A stretch of DNA of 44,477 bases from positions 1-44,477 of the IMG/VR virus record IMGVR_UViG_3300023229_000028, one strand, 5' to 3'. This document shows, piece after piece, positions 30,663-38,253 of this stretch. The notes below the pieces were generated by a model. That model was not told the DNA's origin. It made no database searches and worked only from the letters and a program-made list of their open reading frames with translations. Within the stretch, counting starts at the first letter, position 1. Every line of letters begins with the position of its first letter. This stretch comes from a virus. A program made the translations under genes and the position numbers.

Positions 30663-30690
30663 AAGCTGAGCCGAAAGGCTCAGCTTTTTT
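30663..30690 (+). terminator. Strong rho-independent terminator after tail sheath
   Basis: AAGCTGAGCC-GAAA-GGCTCAGCTT perfect 10-bp stem with GNRA loop and TTTT tail. Confidence 0.93.
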
Positions 30691-30765
30691 GGTGTATTTA
30701 GCTTAACTACACCATTAGTGTAGTCCCCACCCTGACAGGGATAGCAATAACTACGTTAGACCTAA

Positions 30766-31356
30766 CTAATTACTTATAATTGTTGCATGAGTTATAAAAT
30801 CATCAACTGCAGTCTCCAAATATGAATATTTACTATCGGATAGACCCTCAATAGTTACTGTATCTTTATTCTCACTTAACGATATAATATTAACAATATC
30901 AAATCCCTCAATAGAAATAACAACTCCGGATTTTGGTACAAATTGCCCAGCTTCGTTTTCATCGCAGTATTTATCGAAGAAATCTGTGAAGGCGCCTGTA
31001 GCTATTCCATCAGACTCTTCATTCTCATTGTTTACTTTATATATATCATCAAACACTTGCTCTAAGACACTACCTCGATCTATAGGAGAACCAGGGAGAC
31101 CAGATTGATTAAACCACTCAACTGCGATCTTTATATTTTCATTGTACATATCAATGACAGTCTGCGTATCAGAATATATCATCGCTTTTTTGAGCATCTG
31201 CTGAATATCATTACCAGCATCGATATATGCATCACCAGGGCTATCAGCATTGGTGACAAATATATCTTCTAATATACTATATATTTCATCAGCTAGTGAG
31301 ACCTCATTTGATCTCCCATTAAATGCCTCCCAAATTAAATTAGTTTCGTTGTCCAT
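30766..31356 (-). CDS. Late protein with MDNETNLIWE N-terminus, 196 aa
   Basis: Acidic, helical. Its first residues (MDNETNLIWEAFN) are shared with the gene at 31388-31861 although the rest differs. A short common N-terminal peptide on late proteins looks like a virion or prohead targeting tag. Own late promoter at 31362. No enzyme family recognised. Confidence 0.7.
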   Translation of the reverse strand: MDNETNLIWEAFNGRSNEVSLADEIYSILEDIFVTNADSPGDAYIDAGNDIQQMLKKAMIYSDTQTVIDMYNENIKIAVEWFNQSGLPGSPIDRGSVLEQVFDDIYKVNNENEESDGIATGAFTDFFDKYCDENEAGQFVPKSGVVISIEGFDIVNIISLSENKDTVTIEGLSDSKYSYLETAVDDFITHATIISN

Positions 31357-31361
31357 ATTCG

Positions 31362-31368
31362 TATTTAT
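31362..31368 (-). promoter_or_regulatory. Late promoter
   Basis: Minus-strand ATAAATA, 5 bases before the ATG at 31356. Confidence 0.6.
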
Positions 31369-31387
31369 TAAAATCTTATTATATTAA

Positions 31388-31861
31388 TTATCTGCCGGCT
31401 TGAGCATTCCTAAAAGCTGTAATATCTATAATATTTTCATCACCGTTTAATAATACATTAAAAGCTGATTTAATCGCTTCATCAGCTTTAAATTGTCCCA
31501 GATCACTTATAGATAATACATATGCTACTAATTCACTCGCAATTATCTCATCTTCCTCATAAGATCTCGCACTTTCAAATGTTTCTCCATCTTCGTTCAC
31601 AGGTGTGTCTGTATCAACCTGGATGCCCTTTAAAAATTCTAATGTAGCAGGATCAGATAGCTTATAAAATTCTTTACCTTCACCTCGTGGGAGCAAAACT
31701 CTTATCTGATTAGAGTTTGGCTGTATAGATATCCAATATTCTCCTAATTTATGCTTTCCGTCAGAGCGACGCTCCGAATTATCACGAATAAACGATATAA
31801 TATCGTCATGTGGTGCATCTCTATTATATGACTCCCAAATTAAATTAGTTTCGTTGTCCAT
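31388..31861 (-). CDS. Late protein with MDNETNLIWE N-terminus, 157 aa
   Basis: Opens MDNETNLIWESYN, then GKHKLGEYWISIQPNSNQIRVL and an acidic helical tail. Shares only the N-terminal tag with its neighbour at 30766. Own late promoter. Probably an internal virion protein; inference from the tag and promoter. Confidence 0.7.
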   Translation of the reverse strand: MDNETNLIWESYNRDAPHDDIISFIRDNSERRSDGKHKLGEYWISIQPNSNQIRVLLPRGEGKEFYKLSDPATLEFLKGIQVDTDTPVNEDGETFESARSYEEDEIIASELVAYVLSISDLGQFKADEAIKSAFNVLLNGDENIIDITAFRNAQAGR

Positions 31862-31867
31862 TTATAG

Positions 31868-31874
31868 TATTTAA
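31868..31874 (-). promoter_or_regulatory. Late promoter
   Basis: Minus-strand TTAAATA, 6 bases before the ATG at 31861. Confidence 0.6.
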
Positions 31875-31913
31875 TGTATTACTACTAAAATTTTAAATAT
31901 TATCAGATAATAT

Positions 31914-32060
31914 TTAACTTCCGATAGTCATTGGTATTACTACAATCCCAATAAATTTTGACATTATATAGTCTATACTAGTAAGAACTTCGTGGGATGT
32001 AATAATAATTAAAAATATAATAGACACATTTAATAGTATTTTTGGGATTTTGTATTTCAT
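31914..32060 (-). CDS. Small membrane protein, 48 aa
   Basis: MKYKIPKILLNVSIIFLIIITS gives one clear transmembrane helix after a basic start, with a second weak hydrophobic stretch at the end (FIGIVVIPMTIGS). It begins 2 bases after the PAS-protein stop and may be its membrane partner. No family recognised. Confidence 0.6.
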   Translation of the reverse strand: MKYKIPKILLNVSIIFLIIITSHEVLTSIDYIMSKFIGIVVIPMTIGS

Positions 32061-32062
32061 GT

Positions 32063-32746
32063 TTAAAAAAAGTTTCGAATTGCAGTAGCAAACGCAGCTA
32101 ATAGCTCTATAAATCTAGGGCCTAGTATTACTGTACCTAATACCATAAGCAGTATCGCAGTAGATTTAGGCTTTTCTGCTGCTGTTTGAATAATACGTGA
32201 TATAGTATTAGACTTAATTTCTTCGATCTGTCCCTCTATATTTGCAGTAACAGCAGTTATTGTAGCGCTCAATATAGCGATCTGACCCATAACGTCTCGG
32301 CTCAACTGCTCATATGATTGGGTGATAGTTGAATATTCATCTCTTAGCAACTTAACTTCTACTACAAAAAACTCATATTTTCCCTCAGGGGGGTATCGAC
32401 GCACAAAAACTTCTACAAATACTGGGGCAGCTGCTTTCGGTATATAAAACTTGCGGATAGTATACTCATTATAATCTCCCCTTACACAAGCTGCTGCAGC
32501 TTCCATGTCAGCTTTTAATGATTCATCTTTTAATGAAAAATCCTCCCAAGTTACAGGGTTATCTTTCCTAGTAAATTCTGGGAGAGAATATCCGATAAAC
32601 TTTTGAAATATCTCATTAGACCATAATACTGCGCCTCCAATATCAGCTATCAGCCACATAGTTGCAGACTTCTCAATAATCTCTGTTGCAAGATGAGGGT
32701 GATGATTAAAAAATGTTTGTAGATGAACGTTTCCCTCTGAATCCAT
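32063..32746 (-). CDS. PAS-domain protein with C-terminal membrane anchor, 227 aa
   Basis: Residues about 22-132 fit a PAS sensor fold: MWLIADIGGAVLWSNEIFQKFIGYS is the typical start (D.xG.i.w.N..f..l.G.s), then WEDFSLKDE, and a beta-rich end (FVEVFVRRYP). A coiled-coil-like helix (about 135-190) leads to a transmembrane segment (194-222). No kinase, cyclase or other output domain is present. Expressed from a late promoter. PAS domains bind small ligands or flavin/heme; phage examples are rare. It may sense a signal at the membrane or serve as a virion-linked protein. Confidence 0.75.
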   Translation of the reverse strand: MDSEGNVHLQTFFNHHPHLATEIIEKSATMWLIADIGGAVLWSNEIFQKFIGYSLPEFTRKDNPVTWEDFSLKDESLKADMEAAAACVRGDYNEYTIRKFYIPKAAAPVFVEVFVRRYPPEGKYEFFVVEVKLLRDEYSTITQSYEQLSRDVMGQIAILSATITAVTANIEGQIEEIKSNTISRIIQTAAEKPKSTAILLMVLGTVILGPRFIELLAAFATAIRNFF

Positions 32747-32752
32747 AAATAT

Positions 32753-32759
32753 TATTTAA
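32753..32759 (-). promoter_or_regulatory. Late promoter, PAS protein
   Basis: Minus-strand TTAAATA, 6 bases before the ATG at 32746. Confidence 0.6.
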
Positions 32760-32814
32760 TCAATAACAGTGTATTACGGTTGAGGTTGCTACTAATAAGA
32801 AATATCATTATTTA

Positions 32815-33072
32815 CTATACGTTAGATGAGTTCATTACTTTATGAACTCCAGAACCTCTCCCAGTATTTCTACCGTAGGGGTTATACTTTCGATGATCAG
32901 CGAATTGCTCAGGGGTGACTACTTGCATCTCTCCGGCAGTCTTACCACCATAGCACATAACCCCCCTTACCTTCGGTATACTATCAGCGCACATAATGCA
33001 ATAATTATATCCAGCTTCTATACGAGCGCTGTTTACTATTTGAGAGCAATGGCAACATTTCTTATTATTCAT
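32815..33072 (-). CDS. DksA/TraR-like zinc-finger phage protein, 85 aa
   Basis: Cys at KKCCHCSQ and NYCIMCADSIP give a C-x2-C...C-x2-C finger, followed by VMCYGGKTAGEMQVV. I recall many phages having this layout (C..CG..IP..RLEA......C..C......MVYxHKTxxEL). The finger resembles the DksA/TraR C-terminal zinc domain but lacks the coiled-coil tip. Possible RNA-polymerase-linked role; unproven. Confidence 0.65.
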   Translation of the reverse strand: MNNKKCCHCSQIVNSARIEAGYNYCIMCADSIPKVRGVMCYGGKTAGEMQVVTPEQFADHRKYNPYGRNTGRGSGVHKVMNSSNV

Positions 33073-33076
33073 TATC

Positions 33077-33332
33077 TTAGGATTTAAATATATCAGGAGC
33101 TTCAGAAGTATCTGACATCTCTCTTACAGCCTGCTTATATAACTCAATCTGTCTTCGATCTGCGATTTCGTCTGCATCATTATTTTTTTTTAGTTTCTAC
33201 TGCCTCTATAAAACATCTTAGGTGAGAAGGTCTTTCGGAATAATTAGCCCAAACAGGATTTCCGCAATAAGTGCACGGGGGGCGTGGGAATGCAGAATTA
33301 AACCGTATTCTAAAATTCTTTAGTAATTTCAT
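33077..33332 (-). pseudogene. Zinc-finger gene with -1 frame change at an A9 run
   Basis: Frame 0 (33180-33332) encodes 50 aa with CTYCGNPVW and SHLRCF (zinc-finger-like), ending ETKKK then TAA. The A9 run (33183-33191) sits right before that stop. In the -1 frame the sequence continues without a stop for 35 codons (NNDADEIADRRQIELYKQAVREM) to 33077-33079. A-AAA-AAA followed by a stop is a classic -1 slippery arrangement, so programmed frameshifting giving about 84 aa is possible; homopolymer indel is the alternative. Confidence 0.6.
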
Positions 33333-33339
33333 TTATAAA

Positions 33340-33358
33340 ATAATTATACAGTGGTTCC
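33340..33358 (-). promoter_or_regulatory. GGAAC-N5-TATAAT promoter (copy 17)
   Basis: Minus-strand core GGAAC-CACTG-TATAATTAT, 10 bases upstream of the ATG at 33332; drives the frameshifted zinc-finger gene. Confidence 0.8.
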
Positions 33359-33369
33359 GTATATGTTAG

Positions 33370-34347
33370 TTAATTGTTATTAATATACCAACTTACAGTA
33401 TTTTCAATACTCTTATTAAATTTAGTGACTCTTTTCCATCCTAATTCACGAGAAATTTTATTTGCATTAATTGCATATCTTTTATCGTGACCGGGCCTAT
33501 CTGCAATATACTCAATAATACTCGTGCATGGTTTTGCGGTTTGTAAAGATACCTCAAACATAACTCTATTAGCTATCGATAGATTTGTACATTCACATTT
33601 ACCCCCTATATTATATGTTGACCCAGAAACACCTCCTTCAAGCACTCGGATTAAACCATCGCAGTGATCTGTAACATATAGCCAATCTCTTATTTGGAGA
33701 CCGTTTCCATATAAAGGTAAATTTTTACCAGCAATAGCATTTAATATTAACTTAGGTATTAACTTCTCTCTATGTTGACGGGGCCCGAAATTATTTGAGC
33801 AATTGGTAACAATTGCATCTATGCCATAAGTTCTTGACCAAGATTTTACTAGATGATCCGCAGCCGCCTTAGTAGCAGCATATGGTGAGGATGGTCTATA
33901 CGGTGATAACTCTGTAAACGGGGATTTATTTAAATCTAAATCCCCATATACTTCATCAGTACTGACGTGAATAAGTCTAACACTCCTACCGGTAGTTTGC
34001 TTTAATTCTCTTATGGATTCTAGTATATTATATGTGCCTATAATATTTGAATCTACAAAAGGTTTAGGTGATGCAATTGAATTATCTACATGTGACTCGG
34101 CTGCTAGGTGAATGATACTATCAATGCCCTTATCATGTAGCAATTCTCTTAATAGTGGCCTCTCAGATATATCACCGACAATGAGAGAGACGTTTGATAG
34201 CCTACTACACATATTCTCAGCAAACTTAGAGTTGCTAGCATACCCCATCTTGTCTAAGATAATTATTTCGTAATTAGAGTCTGCTAATATTTGAACTAAT
34301 GCAGATCCGATAAAACCGGCGCCGCCCGTTACTAATATTTTTTTCAT
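33370..34347 (-). CDS. rfbB: dTDP-glucose 4,6-dehydratase, 325 aa
   Basis: Extended SDR enzyme: NAD-binding GGAGFIG (8-14), catalytic STDEVYG (Thr 130, Asp 131, Glu 132), YAATK (Tyr 156, Lys 160), and the family block GPRQHREKLIP. Converts dTDP-glucose to dTDP-4-keto-6-deoxyglucose, the first committed step to rhamnose and other deoxysugars. No other dTDP-sugar enzyme is in the window, so it may feed a host or phage glycan pathway. Overlaps the upstream gene by 4 bases. Confidence 0.93.
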   Translation of the reverse strand: MKKILVTGGAGFIGSALVQILADSNYEIIILDKMGYASNSKFAENMCSRLSNVSLIVGDISERPLLRELLHDKGIDSIIHLAAESHVDNSIASPKPFVDSNIIGTYNILESIRELKQTTGRSVRLIHVSTDEVYGDLDLNKSPFTELSPYRPSSPYAATKAAADHLVKSWSRTYGIDAIVTNCSNNFGPRQHREKLIPKLILNAIAGKNLPLYGNGLQIRDWLYVTDHCDGLIRVLEGGVSGSTYNIGGKCECTNLSIANRVMFEVSLQTAKPCTSIIEYIADRPGHDKRYAINANKISRELGWKRVTKFNKSIENTVSWYINNN

Positions 34348-34613
34348 AGACTATCTGACTCTATTGGTGTGTTTATAGCTATAAAATTTAGCAGTAGCTC
34401 CCTATCAGTTATTCTAATATCCTTATGAGGTACCCTCGCAACTTTATTAGATTTATGATCTTGATAACGCTGCCTATTGATACAGTTAGATACAGACATG
34501 GTGATGGCTGTATCGCCATAATTATCCTCACCATTTATATCTAATGTAGGCCACGGCTCGTAGAATTTTAAGAATTTAGAATCTCTTTGATCTAATAATG
34601 CTTTTATATTCAT
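34344..34613 (-). CDS. Hypothetical protein, 89 aa
   Basis: Small soluble protein (FLKFYEPWPTLDINGEDNYG). No family recognised. Coupled by TAATG to the Hsp20 gene upstream and by 4 bases to rfbB. Confidence 0.65.
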   Translation of the reverse strand: MNIKALLDQRDSKFLKFYEPWPTLDINGEDNYGDTAITMSVSNCINRQRYQDHKSNKVARVPHKDIRITDRELLLNFIAINTPIESDSL

Positions 34614-35197
34614 TAAAACTTATGAACTTTTTTATCAGTAGATGGCGAGATTGCCTTAGGTATTTCTATAAATAGTACTCCGTTATTAAGGGTCATACAA
34701 AGATCGTCAAGATTAAACTCGGGAGATACAAAGAAGCTTGAAGTTAATTTCTGTTGCGGTATCTTACTTTTTGCAGTGTGATGTTTTATATTAAACGAAG
34801 AGCTGCAGTTTCGAGTAGCGGATATATCTAAAATACCTGTAGACTTTGTAGTATTTACATTAATCGATGAGCGGATAACCCCAGGTAGATCAACACTAAT
34901 AATGAGGTCTTTACTGTCAGTGTAATATGACCTAGATCTAATAGTAAACGTTTCCTGGGACTTTGGTTTAGAGCCGTCGGTTAGGTCTCCATTAAAGTGG
35001 TTGGGCTGGGCAGATTGACAATCTTCACCAGGGGGTGATTTACGCTCTCGACGATTCGGACCGGCTGTAGTGGTCACTACAGTCCATAAGCCGGTATTAT
35101 GCAGTGATTGACAATCACCAGTGTTTCCTAAGTCGGGGTTAGTAGTGTTGAGCCGTTCAAATTCTTTTAGTATATTTTCGTAGTAATCCGTATTCAT
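34613..35197 (-). CDS. Hsp20-like small heat-shock protein, 194 aa
   Basis: The alpha-crystallin domain spans about residues 85-185, with YYTDSKDLIISVDLPGV, a later TGILDISATR, and MTLNNGVLFIEIPKA as the typical last strands (G-V-L-x-I/V-x-I-P). The N-terminal 80 residues are unstructured and Pro/Asn-rich. Hsp20 genes are known in T4-like cyanophages and other marine phages, where they are proposed to help head assembly. The leader is CA-rich, from promoter copy 18. Confidence 0.88.
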   Translation of the reverse strand: MNTDYYENILKEFERLNTTNPDLGNTGDCQSLHNTGLWTVVTTTAGPNRRERKSPPGEDCQSAQPNHFNGDLTDGSKPKSQETFTIRSRSYYTDSKDLIISVDLPGVIRSSINVNTTKSTGILDISATRNCSSSFNIKHHTAKSKIPQQKLTSSFFVSPEFNLDDLCMTLNNGVLFIEIPKAISPSTDKKVHKF

Positions 35198-35216
35198 ATT
35201 TGTTGTTTGTTACATC

Positions 35217-35235
35217 TATATTATGATGAGGTTCC
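35217..35235 (-). promoter_or_regulatory. GGAAC-N5-CATAAT promoter (copy 18)
   Basis: Minus-strand core GGAAC-CTCAT-CATAATATA, followed by a CA-rich leader (AACAAACAACAAAT) before the Hsp20 ATG. Confidence 0.75.
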
Positions 35236-35256
35236 GATCTAAGTCCACTGTAAGTT

Positions 35257-35427
35257 TTAATCTTCTGTAAATTCTTCTAAAATATCTTCGAGTTGTACTG
35301 CACAACTTAATACTGCCGCTTCAATTAGTTCAGTATTCTCCATATCTTCACCCATACCAGTAGGTAGCTCATAATCGAACCACTCCTGAGATAACTCCGT
35401 CAATTTTTTTATTAGTTCTGTCTGCAT
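35257..35427 (-). CDS. Small acidic protein, 56 aa
   Basis: Opens MQTELIKKLTELSQEWFDYELP and ends CAVQLEDILEEFTED. Helical, acidic. It lies between promoter copy 18 and the late promoter of the tail tube. No family recognised. Confidence 0.6.
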   Translation of the reverse strand: MQTELIKKLTELSQEWFDYELPTGMGEDMENTELIEAAVLSCAVQLEDILEEFTED

Positions 35428-35491
35428 AAGTGGTATTTAGCCGATTTAGGTTAATTGTCTGCGGTTTTTTAATAAAAACGGAGGTATAAAC

Positions 35492-35498
35492 CTAAATA
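35492..35498 (+). promoter_or_regulatory. Late promoter, tail tube
   Basis: Plus-strand CTAAATA, 5 bases before the ATG at 35504. Confidence 0.65.
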
Positions 35499-35503
35499 TA
35501 GAT

Positions 35504-36025
35504 ATGCAAGACATAACTTCATTTTTCGAGCGGGCAGTTGCTAGAGAGTTCTCCCGTGACTTTCTATTTCGAGTGATCGGTATTAACATTCCTGGGTTTT
35601 CTCTTTCTGAAGATGATTTAGTTTATGCAAAATCTGGCTCCATCCCAAATAGGACGATTGAAAATGTTACTGCGCCTTATCAGGGGCTAGATTTTAATGT
35701 TGCAGGTCGAGCAGTATATGAAAATTCTGCATCCTATCAAATTGACTTTTATTGTGATGCAAACTCAGATATTCATTCTAAGATGATAGCAGAAACAGAG
35801 AGAGTTTTTGGTAATGATGGTCGCGGCGATTATAATATTGGTGGGCCAGATTCTATTATATCATTAGCTCAAGTTGATAAGAACCTTGCCCCTGTAAAGA
35901 CATATAAGCTAATAGGTGCAGCAATTAGAAGTACCGGAGCATTAGATTATACTATGGCGGCAGGTACTGGTCAAATTGTAAGCTTTAGTTCTACATTTGC
36001 ATACCATTATTACACTAGTGAGTAG
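35504..36025 (+). CDS. Tail tube protein (gp19-like), 173 aa
   Basis: Contains DFLFRVIGINIPGFSLSEDDLVYAKSG near the start, then GSIPNRTIENVTAPYQGLDF and YQIDFYCD. The RTIEN..xPYQG..F.VAG motif is typical of T4-like tube proteins (gp19). It would stack as hexameric rings inside the sheath. It opens the plus-strand tail operon. Confidence 0.75.
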   Translation: MQDITSFFERAVAREFSRDFLFRVIGINIPGFSLSEDDLVYAKSGSIPNRTIENVTAPYQGLDFNVAGRAVYENSASYQIDFYCDANSDIHSKMIAETERVFGNDGRGDYNIGGPDSIISLAQVDKNLAPVKTYKLIGAAIRSTGALDYTMAAGTGQIVSFSSTFAYHYYTSE

Positions 36026-36041
36026 ATAATAAAAAAATGAC

Positions 36042-36048
36042 ATAAATA
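36042..36048 (+). promoter_or_regulatory. Late promoter
   Basis: Plus-strand ATAAATA, 5 bases before the ATG at 36054. Confidence 0.65.
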
Positions 36049-36053
36049 GATTT

Positions 36054-36626
36054 ATGTCTACTCGCAGTTTCCTGGAAAATCTCGGCAATCCGAGGACCAA
36101 CATACCTCTACACACGTCGTGGGAGGTGGAGTTTACACTCCCTGGTAGGTTGAGTGAAGTAAGCGAGCTAGAGAGTGTGTCCTGGGGCAATGTGGATAAT
36201 ATACCTGGAGGTAGTGTGAAGCTATTAGCAGCTTCATTAACCCACGCTAATGATAACTATAATGCTGGCAAAGCAACAATTTTAAACAACGGTGGGTTGC
36301 TACCCGGGGTAATTAACTCTGGCAGATCATCTACTGACAGTAGACCTTTAGTTATTCAATTCATAGAGACTGAAGAGTCATTTGCAGACTTAGCTCTTAG
36401 AGCGTGGGTAATAGTATCAGCTCATTATGGTCGTATTGCAGATGCAAATGATCTAAAAAAGACCATAACTGCAACGCATTTAGGTAGAGATGGATCACCG
36501 CGAAAGACGTTTAAATATTATAATGCATCCCCAACAGCTGTAGAGAGTGTATCATATACGTACGATTCTTCAAAAGTAGACCTAATAGGTACTTCCTGGG
36601 TGTATGATAATTATAGCGTATCTTAA
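36054..36626 (+). CDS. Tail-tube/baseplate tube-like protein, 190 aa
   Basis: Tube-like features: SWEVEFTLPGRLSEVS and RPLVIQFIETEESFADLALRAW near residue 100-120, SYTYDSSKV near the end. Related to the gp19/gp54 fold rather than gp53. Late promoter of its own; TAATG overlap with the gp26-like gene. It may be the tube tip or terminator; role inferred. Confidence 0.6.
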   Translation: MSTRSFLENLGNPRTNIPLHTSWEVEFTLPGRLSEVSELESVSWGNVDNIPGGSVKLLAASLTHANDNYNAGKATILNNGGLLPGVINSGRSSTDSRPLVIQFIETEESFADLALRAWVIVSAHYGRIADANDLKKTITATHLGRDGSPRKTFKYYNASPTAVESVSYTYDSSKVDLIGTSWVYDNYSVS

Positions 36627-37474
36627 TGGAGTATTATACAACAATTAAAGCGCCGCAAACGAGGCGAGATGTTAAAGTAAAGCCTATTAGTAATTATATA
36701 TTTTATATGATTTGCAAATTTATTGGCGATAATGATGATAATGATTCAATTTGTAAGTTTTTAGATGAAACGCTCCTGAACCTAGTTATTAATGAGGAGG
36801 TCATACCGGAATTAACAAAAATAGATAAATTTTTTATATGGTTATCTCTATATGAAAAATATGTAGATAAATCAATATCTCTAATAGGTAAGGATGTTAA
36901 TGGCAATAATCAGACTATAGGTGTCTTTTTATACACTATATTAAATAATTGTAAGCAACTACCTTTAGATATTTTAAATATAATTGAATATCATGATATT
37001 AAAATTACTCTAACAGCTCCGGTTAATATGTTTCATAGTACAGTTGCTGATGCATATATTAGTATGATATATACTATAGAGTCTGACATAGGTGAGGTTT
37101 TATATTTTGCTAATTTTACAGATGAAGAAAAAACTAAGTTCCTAGAATCTTTAGACTTTGACCTGGTCGATATATGTAATAATATTGCAGTTGAAGATAC
37201 TAATACCTTAACACTTCTCCCATCTGCGGCGGAAGGTTCACAGGTATCTTATGATAAGATTGAGTCTGGTATTTTTGATAACAATTTATTCTTTCTTTTA
37301 AAATCTCTATTTTCTGTTGATGAAGATGCTTTTTGTGAGAATGTATATATTTTCAGTAAGGTTATAGGTGGGAGCTACGATCAATTTTGTAAAATAACCC
37401 CCCGAGAATTTAATAAAATTATAAGCATTCATAAAAAGTTTGAAGAGACTAATAAGAATGGAGTTGATTCTTAG
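36626..37474 (+). CDS. gp26-like baseplate hub protein, 282 aa
   Basis: Begins with the hub-assembly type opening (YYTTIKAPQTRRDVKVKPISNY) and has several helical bundles with hydrophobic repeats. T4-like gp26 proteins of marine phages share the RPF/VKPxxxxxE start and similar length. The next gene has similar organisation, suggesting a divergent pair. Cytoplasmic assembly factor or hub subunit; call by context and weak motif. Confidence 0.5.
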   Translation: MEYYTTIKAPQTRRDVKVKPISNYIFYMICKFIGDNDDNDSICKFLDETLLNLVINEEVIPELTKIDKFFIWLSLYEKYVDKSISLIGKDVNGNNQTIGVFLYTILNNCKQLPLDILNIIEYHDIKITLTAPVNMFHSTVADAYISMIYTIESDIGEVLYFANFTDEEKTKFLESLDFDLVDICNNIAVEDTNTLTLLPSAAEGSQVSYDKIESGIFDNNLFFLLKSLFSVDEDAFCENVYIFSKVIGGSYDQFCKITPREFNKIISIHKKFEETNKNGVDS

Positions 37475-37501
37475 AGATACAACTATAATTAATATATATA
37501 T

Positions 37502-38245
37502 ATGAGCACGAGTACCCTTCTAGATAAACTTAATGAGATAAATGAGTCGACCACACATAGTATATCTGTACCTACTGCTAAAAAAGAGTTTGAATTTAGA
37601 GGTCTTAATGTAAACCAACAAAAAGAGATAATAAAGACTGCTGCAGATGGCCCGTCAAGTGGTATTACTCTTACAAATGTACTTAATGAAATAATAGTAA
37701 GCAATGCAAGCGCAGACTATAATTTTTCTATTATTGATAGATACCCTATTATACTAGCGTTGAGGTCTTTGTTCGTTGACGATGTAATCAAAGTAGCTGG
37801 TAATAAATTGAGTATAGCTAAGCACTTAGCTACAGTTACTACTAACTACAACAGCTTATTAGATGGCCTCGTTTTAAAAGATTCAATTGTAGTTGATGGT
37901 ATAACTGTACATATTGAGGTACCATCTCTCAATAGAGATATAAAGGTAAATAAAGCTATAGAGAGAGTTAATGAGGTGAATACATCCATAGGGGACACCA
38001 TAGGTAATTTGTATATTTATGAAATTGATAAATTTATACAAAGTATAGAGTTTGGAGATGATACATATAATTTTGCTGATGGTATGAGTGCGTCTGCTAA
38101 AAGATCCATAATTGAGGCTATGCCTAGTAGTATAAACAAAGATATTATAGATTTTATCACAAAAACCCGGAAAATCGAGAATTATTACTTAGATACTGAA
38201 TTTGGTTCTATAGAAATTGATGCGGCTTTCTTTACTAGTGAATAA
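37502..38245 (+). CDS. gp26/gp51-like baseplate assembly protein, 247 aa
   Basis: Starts MSTSTLLDKLNEINESTTHSI, then TAKKEFEFRGLNVNQQKEIIK. The F.FRGL...QQKEIIK...G segment (residues about 30-48) parallels the marine T4-like gp26 motif. Helical throughout. In T4, gp26 and gp51 assist hub assembly; this gene sits just before the tape measure, as in T4-like clusters. Confidence 0.55.
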   Translation: MSTSTLLDKLNEINESTTHSISVPTAKKEFEFRGLNVNQQKEIIKTAADGPSSGITLTNVLNEIIVSNASADYNFSIIDRYPIILALRSLFVDDVIKVAGNKLSIAKHLATVTTNYNSLLDGLVLKDSIVVDGITVHIEVPSLNRDIKVNKAIERVNEVNTSIGDTIGNLYIYEIDKFIQSIEFGDDTYNFADGMSASAKRSIIEAMPSSINKDIIDFITKTRKIENYYLDTEFGSIEIDAAFFTSE

Positions 38246-38253
38246 ATAATTAT

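Noticed and set aside
30691-30760. Second terminator after the tail sheath (hairpins CTACAC-catta-GTGTAG and CCCTG-a-CAGGG)
   Set aside because: No T-run on either strand; the perfect hairpin at 30663 is enough. Left unannotated.
37488-37504. TATAATTAATATATATATG before 37502 as a GGAAC-type promoter
   Set aside because: TATAAT-like box is present but no GGAAC; the gene is probably read from the upstream late transcript.
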